Assembly: GCA_030849065.1 (NCBI GenBank)
Contig: JASAON010001658.1
Location: 186,001 to 250,000 of the forward strand
Direction of reading: 5' to 3'
Length of the DNA: 64,000 bases
Source: Jaenimonas drosophilae
Lineage: Eukaryota; Euglenozoa; Kinetoplastea; Trypanosomatida; Trypanosomatidae
This document shows, piece by piece, positions 49,001-58,189 of this stretch. The translations under genes and the position numbers were made by a program. Position 1 is the first letter of the stretch. Each line of letters opens with the position of its first letter. The notes under the pieces are model-generated. The model did not search any database, was not told where the DNA came from, and worked only from the letters and a program-made list of their open reading frames with translations.

Positions 49001-52000
49001 CTAGAGATCGCAGAAGATGTCCTCGTGTGGGTTGTGGCGCATGAGCCACTCCGCTAAGAAATCGACGGGGTCTTCGGGACGGCGGGCGCAGACCTCAATC
49101 AACCCTTTGCTAAGGAGTGGAAGAACACTCTTTTGAAGGTAGTCACGCAGCACCAACTTACGGGACTCCAGGGCAGCGTAGTCCTGCTTCTTCACCTCGA
49201 GCAGTTGCGTGTCAATCTGGTTGCGAATGGCGCTCTCACGGCTAAAGGCTTCCCCTTCGCGCTTGCGCTGTTCCTGTTCAGCCTTGATCTTTGCCTGACG
49301 CTTCTCTTCCTCCAGCAACTGACGTCGCACTTCCTCTTGGTGAAGCTCCTCTGGAGTCTTGCCAAAGTTGTGTGCGTCTCCAAGTATCTCGCGAATAGAC
49401 ACCTCTGTCGAGGTGGGCGGCACCTCCTCGTAAGGGGAAGCAGGTGGTGGAGGGGGAACGAGGGGCTCCACCTCCTGAACCCGCAGCAAGTGCATCTGAG
49501 CACGGCGTCCACCAGGGGCAGTATCATCCGGTACGGTGAAGGCACACTCAAAGTAGCTAAGCATGGAGTAGGGGGCCTCAATGAACTCGTGGTTAAACAC
49601 CGCCATGGACTCGTGGAAGTGTGACAGCGCGTGCACGGCATCTGTCTTCACCGGCTCAACCTCCGGCACTGGATTGGCCACCTGAAGCTCAATGGACGGG
49701 GAGAGAGAGCGGCGGGAGGTGAGCTGACTGAGCTCCTGGGAGCATGACACTTCTCGTGCGCTGCAGGAAGGTGCCTCCTCCTGCTCCTCCACCATGAGTG
49801 TCTGGTGCATGTGGCTGACGGCGGTAAACCGGTCCAGGAGGTAGTTCTCCTCTGCGCTGAGGACGATGATGCAGTCGGGGAGGCGGTGGCCGTCGGATGG
49901 CTCGGAAGGGGGGAGTGGGTCTTCATCCTCATCGTCGTCATTCTTTGGGGCGGGAACTGGAGGCGGCAGCGGGGGTGCCAAGGCCTCCTCCTCCGTCATT
50001 GGAGGAATGAGTTCCTCGCTGCTAAAGCACAGTCGTGCCAGCTCCACTGTGGCAGGGCAACCATCTAGAAGGAAGCCCTGGTTTCTGCAGTCGGGCTGTG
50101 CAACGCGCCAGCGGAACATTAGTGCAAGGGCTTTATCCTGGAAAGGAGCGTCCTTCAAGGCTTCCTTGGCCTGTTGGAGCTCTTCCTCCTCCTTCTTGCG
50201 TTGCTGCTCCTTCGTCAGCTTCTTCTTGGGCTGATTGACGCGCTTCTTGGGGTTGGCATCGGGAGTCGGAGGACGCGGCCGAACGCGCATCAGAAGAATC
50301 CGCTCCATCTGAGCGACCTCGTTCCGTAGCTTCTCTACCTTGGCACTGCTCTCAAAGCGTTCCTCCATCAGCTCCACGGCCTCGCGGATCTCCTCCTCCG
50401 TCAGGCCAAACTCCACCTCCTCCCGCTCCTCAACGTCGTCCTCGCTCTCTTCGCGAATCGGCGGAAGAATCGGGAGCACAGGCGCTACGGTCGGATCGGT
50501 CTTGGACGGAATCGTCTCATCCTCGTCATGAAGTCCATCCTCCTCATCCACCGCCAGCTCCTCGTCCTCCTCTTCCATTGCCGCCGCGGACTTCCTCTTC
50601 GCACGAAGCAGGCGCCGCTTCTTGATGGCCAAACGTCGCTCCTTCTCACCTTCAATGAGCGTCTCGCGGTACTGCCGAATTTGCTCTTGAAGAGACGCCA
50701 GAGAGGCCTTGTACGCCGCCACGATATCATCCATCCGGAAGCGTGGTAGCTTGTAGTGAGCAGCCAACATGGTGGAGAGGTAGGTTTTGCCCACCATTGG
50801 GGGGCCCAGGAAGGCCACCCGGAGTGGCGTCACGCGACGCACCGCGCGGAACTCAAGTGACACCTTCTCCAGAGCTTGCTTGATACCACCTTGTGCGATC
50901 CACGTCTGGCCGTGGCCATTACTGTCATGATGAACCTGTATACCCTCCGTGCGACCCTCCTCAGGAGTGGGGTCCTCCCGCTCCATGATGGCCTGAATGG
51001 TTTCGTTCTCGACGCGCAAATTAATGGAGAAGAGCTCGGCGTCACGGTGCAAAGGAACCTGCTCCGGAGTGACGGCACGGTAGGTACACCGTCCGCCAAA
51101 CATCTTGTTGATCGTTTCTATAATCGTGCGCCAGCTCAGACGGCTGCCATCGGTGGCAAACAGGTAGCGCGCCGTGGAGTTGGGGAGCTCGTCGGTTGGG
51201 CACCGCAGCAGCTTGCGGGTAAAGGTGGCGAGATCGCGAACGTGGATCATTGGCACACGCTGATTGCCATCGCCGAAGATGGGCAGCGAGGCGTTTGGGT
51301 CAGCGCTCCAAGCACAGCGGAAGAAGGGCTCTAGCGCGCACTCTCCCTCGCCGTAGGGAAGGCCAGCAAATACCACAAAGGTGTCGAGAGGTAAGCCCTT
51401 GGCATGGTGAGCTGCGGCCACTGCCTTCTCAGCATCACGGAAGTTGAAGTAGCGCACGTGAGGGATCCGACGGTTGTACTGGTCCTCCGTGAGCACCTCC
51501 TTCGGTTCCGCCCCGTCCTCGGCTTCGTCGGCCTCCTCGTCGTCACTCTCAGGACCGGCTTCCTCCTTCTCCTCGGGAGGTGGCGGGTAGGGCATCTGGA
51601 GCTCATCGTCCTCCTCGTCCAGCATGTCCTCATCGTCAGCCATCATATCCTCCTCCTCTTCTTCGTTCATATCCTCTGGCAAGGCGAGAGGTGGGGTGGC
51701 GTACCACGTCATGAAGTTGGACAGGAGGATGAAGCGCTTGGGCTTGTCAAAGGGGGTCTCCTGCAAGCAGTGCAGCATGTCGAAGATATCCTGTGCCTGA
51801 CGCTGCTCCACAATAATCCAGTCACTGGACAAGAGCGCGCGTCGTGTGGCTGCGACATCCCGTCGGCAAAAATAGTTGGGAACCTGCGTCTTGGAGCGGC
51901 TTCCCACCACTGAGGTCGCGCAAAGCTCATTGGCGGTTCCACCGGCGTGACGAGAAAAGTCACCGCTCATCGACACACCCACACCAGTGGACTTTGGGGT

Positions 52001-52363
52001 GGACGTCCCGGAGGGACGATGTGGATGACTCAATGTACCAGTACCAACAGTGTTGGCGGCCTCATTAAGAACACCGCTCGTGCTTGCCGCAGCAGTGCTC
52101 AGTGGCGCGGTCTGGATGGAGTCCTTGATCACTCCTGAGTCTGAAGATCGTCGTACGCTTGGCTGCTGCTTCTGTTGCTGCTGCTGGGTCGACATCAGCT
52201 GAAGCTGATACTTTTCAATGGCCTTTGCAGCAAGCGCGTGAGCAGCGTCCTCCTCCCACGTGCATCCTTGAATGGTAAACAGCTGTGGCTTTCCCTCAAA
52301 CTGGCGCACCAGCTGCTCCCCCACATAGGAGTCTGCATAAGCAATGAAGACGGAAATAGGCAT
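49001..52363 (-). CDS. AK7-like flagellar adenylate kinase with NAD(P)-fold and Dpy-30 regions
   Basis: A 1120-residue multi-domain protein. The N-terminus (ISVFIAYADSYVGEQLV) and the segment VFAGLPYGEGE...FGDGNQRVPMIHVRDLA have the Rossmann-like look of the AK7 N-terminal domain. An acidic insert (poly-Glu/Asp, near 220-250) interrupts it. The adenylate kinase P-loop is GPPMVGKTYLS near residue 518. Coiled-coil and Pro-rich linkers follow, then a C-terminal Dpy-30 motif (LLSKGLIEVCARRPEDPVDFLAEWL) close to the end. AK7 supplies local ADP/ATP exchange in axonemes. It is larger than human AK7 (723) because of the inserts. The ATG at 52363 is supported by a splice acceptor at 52498-52499, so the frame to 52684 is too long. 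Confidence 0.85.
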   Translation of the reverse strand: MPISVFIAYADSYVGEQLVRQFEGKPQLFTIQGCTWEEDAAHALAAKAIEKYQLQLMSTQQQQQKQQPSVRRSSDSGVIKDSIQTAPLSTAAASTSGVLNEAANTVGTGTLSHPHRPSGTSTPKSTGVGVSMSGDFSRHAGGTANELCATSVVGSRSKTQVPNYFCRRDVAATRRALLSSDWIIVEQRQAQDIFDMLHCLQETPFDKPKRFILLSNFMTWYATPPLALPEDMNEEEEEDMMADDEDMLDEEDDELQMPYPPPPEEKEEAGPESDDEEADEAEDGAEPKEVLTEDQYNRRIPHVRYFNFRDAEKAVAAAHHAKGLPLDTFVVFAGLPYGEGECALEPFFRCAWSADPNASLPIFGDGNQRVPMIHVRDLATFTRKLLRCPTDELPNSTARYLFATDGSRLSWRTIIETINKMFGGRCTYRAVTPEQVPLHRDAELFSINLRVENETIQAIMEREDPTPEEGRTEGIQVHHDSNGHGQTWIAQGGIKQALEKVSLEFRAVRRVTPLRVAFLGPPMVGKTYLSTMLAAHYKLPRFRMDDIVAAYKASLASLQEQIRQYRETLIEGEKERRLAIKKRRLLRAKRKSAAAMEEEDEELAVDEEDGLHDEDETIPSKTDPTVAPVLPILPPIREESEDDVEEREEVEFGLTEEEIREAVELMEERFESSAKVEKLRNEVAQMERILLMRVRPRPPTPDANPKKRVNQPKKKLTKEQQRKKEEEELQQAKEALKDAPFQDKALALMFRWRVAQPDCRNQGFLLDGCPATVELARLCFSSEELIPPMTEEEALAPPLPPPVPAPKNDDDEDEDPLPPSEPSDGHRLPDCIIVLSAEENYLLDRFTAVSHMHQTLMVEEQEEAPSCSAREVSCSQELSQLTSRRSLSPSIELQVANPVPEVEPVKTDAVHALSHFHESMAVFNHEFIEAPYSMLSYFECAFTVPDDTAPGGRRAQMHLLRVQEVEPLVPPPPPASPYEEVPPTSTEVSIREILGDAHNFGKTPEELHQEEVRRQLLEEEKRQAKIKAEQEQRKREGEAFSRESAIRNQIDTQLLEVKKQDYAALESRKLVLRDYLQKSVLPLLSKGLIEVCARRPEDPVDFLAEWLMRHNPHEDIFCDL

Positions 52364-53421
52364 CTCGACTACTACGGTACCGGTACGATGGACACGCAAA
52401 TCGTTATCACCCTGTGGTTCAAAAGAGGAGCCGCCAACTCCTTGAATGAGAACTGTGCGGGCGGCTGTCGGACCTACAGAAGGTGCGGTAAAACAAACTA
52501 GAAGATACAAGAAGAAAGTGGTACAGGGGAGACCAAGAAAAGATGAAATAGCAATTAATACCGAACAAACAGCTGAATAGGAAGCATCTAACATTGTTGT
52601 GGCACCACATGGCAATGCAACACTTAGAACTGGCGATGTGCGCGTTGAGATGTCAAACCACTGTCGGAGCTGTACCAGCTGCATACCTGCAGCTGGGTGG
52701 CTAGGTAGCAGGCAGGGGAGTGGCGCATTTGCTAAACCTCATACTGGCTCGCAACACACTCTCCTGGCTACACATGGAAACGTTGGTTTCCCAGCTTGGC
52801 TCAAAACGCGTGTATATAGATTGGACTTAGCTTGTTGATGGTCATGTCAAAGGGGGAGCGGTACTTCATTCTTCGCATGCTTGCCGCCACATCCCATCCA
52901 TTCATTGAGACACCCATCTTAACGAGAAGCACCCTTTGGCAAAAGCTGCAGGTCAGCGACCCGAAAACCGCCCGTGCTCTCCCGTTCGTTGCTCAAGGTC
53001 ATCAAGTAGATGTCAAGTCGCTTTTCGTTGACGAAGTCCGAAGTCTGTCGTGTTCGTCAGCGAGCCTCCTGCTTCGCAGATGGTTTGAGGTAGCGTGTGT
53101 TCATGGGAAGAAAAAACGCGATAGCTCCCACCGGCAGACGACACATGAACAGCTAATTGAGGAATTATTTCCATCACAGTCATACGAAGAAAAACAAATC
53201 AATAAAGAAAGGAATGTTATCCCGGTGCTGATGCGCAACGCTCTCCAGCCACAGATATAGTCGGAAGGAGGATCCCTCTCACGTCATCACCCCTCCCCTC
53301 AACGCTGACAGGAGCAGAAGGGCCTGGAGAACGATCGCGCCAAAGGCTCCCCAAGCATTCTTCCAGGACACTCATCACACTCGATTCTTACCCTTCGCAT
53401 CGGTCGACCTGTCGTGGTGTT
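52364..53421. other. Intergenic region, AK7-like to EDC4-like gene
   Basis: About 1.06 kb. The left part is the AK7-like leader. A plus-strand frame of 140 codons (52838-53260) reads as fairly protein-like but opposes every gene in the window and has no recognised motif; I leave it uncalled. No other gene seen. Confidence 0.4.
52498..52499 (-). promoter_or_regulatory. Predicted spliced-leader acceptor of AK7-like gene
   Basis: The minus strand reads a long C/T-rich tract (plus 52500-52560) followed by TAG with the AG at these positions, 135 bases before the ATG. A second AG candidate is at 52474-52475. Confidence 0.55.
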
Positions 53422-55833
53422 TTACGGGGTATCCACAATTTCAGAAATGAGCGCGCGCACCAACCGGGAGTGGTTGCGAGTTTTGCGATCCATCGGGACA
53501 GCTTCGTCCATGACGTTCAAAGAATCGCGAATGCTCGCCAGCTGACGCTGCGCGATGCCCAAGGTTTGTGGAGGCTTCCCGTTGGAGCTTTGCTTCTTGA
53601 GGTCCAGAAGAGTATCATCCCATGCCATATAAAATCGATGGAGTAAAGACACTCGAAGCGGAGCGAGTCCCGGGTCCAGGTCCATCTCTATGGTTAGCTG
53701 CTGGCACACCGCAAGAAACAGGACAATAGAGATGTTCTTCGGTGAAACAATCTCTGCCTGATTCTCCACGCACACCTTGCTGGACAAGAAGTCCAGCAGC
53801 ACGCTCAAATCCCGGGCCTCTAGTGCGACATTGACCGCCTCTGACCAGTGCTTCTTCTCAGCTAAGTCCACAGCACGGGCTACGAGCACGTGTGGGTCCA
53901 CACCACCTGCACGAGAATCTCCTCCATTCCGTAGTTGCGTCACTACTTCATTAGTATCCGAAACCGACTGCCGAATCGACCTAATGGAGCTAGACCAACG
54001 CTCACGGAAGTCCTTCGCGCGGTTTAGAGCGGCCGTTGTTGCTGAGGAATCGTGAGAGTCCTTCTGTTGGCTGATGAAGACCTGCAGTGCCCGATAAATC
54101 TGCTGGACGGTCGTCTCCATAGACTTTCGGTACTGCTTCACTGCTTCGGTTGAGCTGAGATTGGCAACTGCTTTGAATCCTGTTGGCTGCGATCCCATGT
54201 CACTAGAAGCCTTCTTGATGGAGCCCTTCAGGTACAGGCTCAGCAAAGACTTCACCGTATCGGACGCGGTCTTCGTGGTTGTGGACGCAGCCTCCTTTGC
54301 TACACCCTCAATGGCGAGGATCAGCTCACGTTGCCCCTGCGTCATCATTCCTGGCTCTGCTTTCGCAGTAGGAGATGAGGAGGAGCCATTCTCAAGTCGG
54401 GTACGGTTACGGACCGCAAACTGGCGACCAAGAAGTTGCGCAGACTCACGAAAGCGGGAATCCTGGAAGTAGCACATCAGTTCTGACACAACCTTCTGAA
54501 CGGAGACTAAATCGTCATCCACCACTCGGATTTGATCACAGAACTTTTGAGACTGCTGATGCAGCATCTTTGCCGCTGTTGCCTCTGACAGGGCATTGGT
54601 TGGTCGGCTATCCCCAAGGAGTGAAGAAGACACTTCTGTCCGCTGTGGGGGACCCACGCGTGCCCCTTGGGCACCAGCTGCAGCTGGGCCAGAGTTGGCA
54701 AACCACGTGTGCACCGAATCTTTGCTGCTGAGCGCCGCCGTGTTGGAGCTGCCAGCCAACTTGTTCGTGTCAAACATTGTCTGATAGAATCCATCTTCAG
54801 TGCGCGTGCCGATGCAGAGCTCGCAGCTGAAGGACTTGCTCTGAGAAGTTTCAGCCACCTTCGTCACATAAGTGGTGCAGCAGAGGGATGGCCCTGGGGT
54901 AGTCCAGGTGGTAATCCGATGCGCCTTGAAGATTGTCCGATGGGTCTCAATCACGACAACGAGGGGTTGATTTCGGGACGCCAAGGTGAGGTAATCCTCG
55001 GACGGTGAAACACTGAGGATAAAATCAGGATGTTCCGTGACTGGTGCAATTGTAATATCTTGCTTCAGCGAGAATTTCTGAGTAGCGCTCTGATAGGACC
55101 AAAAGCGGATGTTGGAGTTATTTTTTGCCGCTGTAATAAGAAGCACTTCATTCGCGGGCTCCTCGGAGAACTGATGGACAGCAAAAAAGTATGCGAAGGT
55201 TGGCACGGTGTCAGCATGAGGCTCCCACACCTTTGAAAGGACGCTCTTCTGAGTTTGAGTGGAGATTAAGTCCATGTGCACGGTTTTGGTCGGAACCAGC
55301 AGCAGTTTCGCTGTCGGATGATAATGAAATGTAGGAAATTTGACCACTGTTTTCGCCGCCACAGCAATTTGACTCTTCACTTCACCCGTTCGCTCATCCA
55401 CTTCATAAACATTCCGCTGTCCCAAGGCGTAGACACAGTTGGCACCTCCAGGAGTTGCTGCAAAAATTTCTTCTGTGAGCGTAGAAGTGACAGTGTTGAT
55501 TTGAATCTCTCCAGTGGATGTAACACTAGGTGCTAAGATGGAGAGGATCGTATCGCCTACGGCAAAGAAAAGAAACTGATGGCCCTCGACCCCTTCAGTT
55601 GAGCACAAGTGGCGTACTGAAGTTGACTGGACAGTTGTGTCCACAAACTTACCAAAACGGTTGAGCACACGAAGAACATTCGGCTTTTTCATGTTCATGC
55701 ACAGGTACCGTCGATACGATGAGATAACCGGACTCTCTTCAGTGAAGTTGCCTGCTGTCGTCTTGATGAGTGGAGTGCATTTCTTTGGCGGGATTGCGCA
55801 ATCCTCCGCACAGGCATAGTTAAGGAGTTCCAT
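53422..55833 (-). CDS. EDC4/Ge-1-like WD40 and helical scaffold (candidate decapping enhancer)
   Basis: An 803-residue protein. Residues about 40-370 are beta-rich with repeated strand patterns typical of a WD40/beta-propeller (FLFFAVGDTIL; VYALGQRNVYEVDERTGEV; IRFWSYQSATQKF). A Ser/Ala-rich linker (370-430) and a coiled-coil-like section (about 420-610) follow. The last 110 residues, with KKHWSEAVNVALEARDLSVLL, LFLAVCQQLTIEMDLDPGL and SLLHRFYMAWDD, follow the order and spacing of the EDC4 C-terminal helices (N-AF--AL---DL--V; SLIQQLA-DL). EDC4 scaffolds decapping enzymes in P-bodies. Kinetoplastids use the ApaH-like ALPH1 decapping enzyme, so a Ge-1 homologue would be of interest. The assignment is by motif only. 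Confidence 0.6.
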   Translation of the reverse strand: MELLNYACAEDCAIPPKKCTPLIKTTAGNFTEESPVISSYRRYLCMNMKKPNVLRVLNRFGKFVDTTVQSTSVRHLCSTEGVEGHQFLFFAVGDTILSILAPSVTSTGEIQINTVTSTLTEEIFAATPGGANCVYALGQRNVYEVDERTGEVKSQIAVAAKTVVKFPTFHYHPTAKLLLVPTKTVHMDLISTQTQKSVLSKVWEPHADTVPTFAYFFAVHQFSEEPANEVLLITAAKNNSNIRFWSYQSATQKFSLKQDITIAPVTEHPDFILSVSPSEDYLTLASRNQPLVVVIETHRTIFKAHRITTWTTPGPSLCCTTYVTKVAETSQSKSFSCELCIGTRTEDGFYQTMFDTNKLAGSSNTAALSSKDSVHTWFANSGPAAAGAQGARVGPPQRTEVSSSLLGDSRPTNALSEATAAKMLHQQSQKFCDQIRVVDDDLVSVQKVVSELMCYFQDSRFRESAQLLGRQFAVRNRTRLENGSSSSPTAKAEPGMMTQGQRELILAIEGVAKEAASTTTKTASDTVKSLLSLYLKGSIKKASSDMGSQPTGFKAVANLSSTEAVKQYRKSMETTVQQIYRALQVFISQQKDSHDSSATTAALNRAKDFRERWSSSIRSIRQSVSDTNEVVTQLRNGGDSRAGGVDPHVLVARAVDLAEKKHWSEAVNVALEARDLSVLLDFLSSKVCVENQAEIVSPKNISIVLFLAVCQQLTIEMDLDPGLAPLRVSLLHRFYMAWDDTLLDLKKQSSNGKPPQTLGIAQRQLASIRDSLNVMDEAVPMDRKTRNHSRLVRALISEIVDTP

Positions 55834-56143
55834 CTTTCAAGCACGGAAAGTATGACCACTCCAATACAAGGTTAGTAACCAAGAAAAACAGTCAGAGCGT
55901 TGATTCAATCCTCGGATGTTCGATCACGAATAGAAGAAGCGCTGTGTGTTCAGTGCGGTGGCCTCACCTCCAAAGAAAAAAAGAGTTGTGGTGACTAATA
56001 TAAACTACTTTGAAATGGTACGAGAAGTGAAAGAAGTTCATCCGTATCAGAAAGGTCGTGAAATTTCACTCATGCTATCTCCTACTGCCGGATAATCAGG
56101 CACCATTAATCGATGTTTGTAAACGGAGTCTCAAACACCCCAA
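55834..56143. other. Intergenic region, EDC4-like to RPC5
   Basis: About 310 bases. Plus-strand aaagaaaaaaagag at 55972-55985 would be a pyrimidine tract on the RNA. No gene seen. Confidence 0.5.
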
Positions 56144-58057
56144 TTACTCGCTAGCGTTACCACTCTTTATATGCCACAGCCGCTCTCCAGATTTGAACTC
56201 AGCCACCTCTGACAGTACTCGCTGAATAATACCCCTTTCCACTGGAACAGCAATTTGAGTCCCACTCTGTACTATGGATTCCTCCACGCGAGAAGCAAGA
56301 GCAGTAATCTCAAATTGCTGGAGCTCCAAGATGCACGCGAGAAGATATGGGCGATATCGGTCAACAGTGGGTTCGTTCAGCGTTCTCAACACCCATGTGG
56401 AAGAAGTAAACGGCTGAACACACCCTTTAAGAGCCTCACTCAACATTTGGTTCGACGCACTAGGGTAGTTTGCATCCTTTCCCTTCATGACCATCTCCTT
56501 CACACGTTGCTTATTAAGCACTCCGTGTTCAAGAAACAATGCATTAATGTACTGTCGAATAGGAGTCAGCTCGGTCTCCGAAAATGAAGCACTCCGAGCT
56601 TCCATTCGCTGGGGACTCGAACAAGCAGCATTGTCAGTTGCTTGAGACCAGATGAGATGCAGGCGTGGGGGCGTACGATTAGTACGTAAAAACGAAATGT
56701 GTTGCCTTACTAGTGGGGCTGCCTTCATCCAGTGTGATAATTGGGCAGCTTCATCTGCTGGAAAGGTATTTCTAAAGGCTTCAGCTGAGCAAACTCGCTC
56801 ATCTCTGCGCTCGGATACGTATCGCAGCCTCCACCTTCGTTTACTCATCTGGGGCTCACTTGCGTTAAGTACAGCAATACTCTCAAGTACATCTTTAACT
56901 GACTGCCGCGCGAAAGAAGACGTACCAACCAGCGAATTTAGGTCGCGGCGACTAACAGTACCATCGTCACTTTCATGGAATGTCAATAAAACCACTTCAC
57001 GAATAGCCGCAGCAGACCCCTTGAACTGAGAGCACTGCCGACTCACCCAAACGCCGTGCATGTAAATTGCACATGTTCGTAGCGCATCAATTAATTCAAA
57101 GTCAGGAACATTTGGAGGTGCGGTAGCATGAGCGTTCACTTGTGGTACGATGTAGTCAGAAAGAACACTAAGTGGCAAAATTTGGCACCGATGGATAAGA
57201 TGCTGCACCTGAAAGGAGATAGAAAATCTATCAGCAAACCGATGTATCATCGAATATGCATCAACTTCCTCTCCTCCAACAATTCCTCCAGACACCAAGA
57301 TTTCCGGAGGGAAAAGAATGTTCTCAATATTTGCTATTTCTCTGCGGCCAGATGGTGATGGTCGTTCGTGAGTTACCGATAGCAGTCTTCGACAAACCGC
57401 ATTGCTTTCAATCGTATTCGAGCCAAAAAACTTTAACACTTTGGCAGTCGCAGCGTCGGCGTTCAGCATTGCACTCCTTTGTCGAAGAAGCTCACGTTGC
57501 ACTCTGTCAGGTGTGGACATCACAAGAAGGGGTGTTGATTGTGAACTACAGTAGGCATCGCCAACTAGTGTCGCACCCTGCTGATCATTCGCACAGAGTG
57601 CTGGGGTAAACTGATGAACAGAAGACGCTGGTGTAATGTGAATTCCATCGCTTGATATACAGCCGATCACGTAATCAGATCTACACTGAAACGGGTGGGA
57701 TTGTAATGCATACGAATACGCATTTTTGCTATCAATCATCGAAGAGTCATAGCCACTTGCTGCACAAAATGATGGCGAGCCAAATGTATCGAGAGTACAG
57801 CGCATCGTAAGTCTTGAGTTTGGGTCGATCACAGAGTCATTTGCCTTCCGAAGAGATCCTTCCCTATGTTCGGTTGTTTCACGCTCTCCATCGGTGCAGA
57901 AAACTTTCACGTCGTCAGCTTCATAGGGTCGATCCTTTCTTCTTAGAGGATATTGGAAAATATGCAGATTCTTTGCTAGGGATGAAGAGAGAAAAATACT
58001 ATAAGACGCTACTACTTCATCTTCAGCATCAGCATTGCTCCCTTCTCCAAAATGCAT
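56144..58057 (-). CDS. RPC5: RNA polymerase III subunit RPC5 (RPC37 family)
   Basis: A 637-residue protein whose first 170 residues carry the RPC5 dimerisation region. DEVVASYSIFLSSSLAKNLHIFQYPLRRKDRPYE corresponds to the family D-VV--IPVYLSK-LA-NLYLFQYPLRP--RPY, and CISSDGIHITPASSVHQFTPAL to --G-LHLTPL-----LRP. The remainder is helical, with winged-helix-like stretches that fit the extended RPC5 of metazoa and protists. RPC5 partners RPC4 at the Pol III jaw for initiation and termination, and in trypanosomatids Pol III makes tRNA, 5S and U-snRNA. I see no break. Confidence 0.85.
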   Translation of the reverse strand: MHFGEGSNADAEDEVVASYSIFLSSSLAKNLHIFQYPLRRKDRPYEADDVKVFCTDGERETTEHREGSLRKANDSVIDPNSRLTMRCTLDTFGSPSFCAASGYDSSMIDSKNAYSYALQSHPFQCRSDYVIGCISSDGIHITPASSVHQFTPALCANDQQGATLVGDAYCSSQSTPLLVMSTPDRVQRELLRQRSAMLNADAATAKVLKFFGSNTIESNAVCRRLLSVTHERPSPSGRREIANIENILFPPEILVSGGIVGGEEVDAYSMIHRFADRFSISFQVQHLIHRCQILPLSVLSDYIVPQVNAHATAPPNVPDFELIDALRTCAIYMHGVWVSRQCSQFKGSAAAIREVVLLTFHESDDGTVSRRDLNSLVGTSSFARQSVKDVLESIAVLNASEPQMSKRRWRLRYVSERRDERVCSAEAFRNTFPADEAAQLSHWMKAAPLVRQHISFLRTNRTPPRLHLIWSQATDNAACSSPQRMEARSASFSETELTPIRQYINALFLEHGVLNKQRVKEMVMKGKDANYPSASNQMLSEALKGCVQPFTSSTWVLRTLNEPTVDRYRPYLLACILELQQFEITALASRVEESIVQSGTQIAVPVERGIIQRVLSEVAEFKSGERLWHIKSGNASE

Positions 58058-58189
58058 CTCCTATTTTGAAAAATAAAAACGAAAACAGAGTGGTAACAGG
58101 ACATCATGGAGAGAACTATCAACAAATTTGGTTATCATAATCACGCCGGCAGATGGGATGAACATACATGAAGACACTTTGGAAATGTT

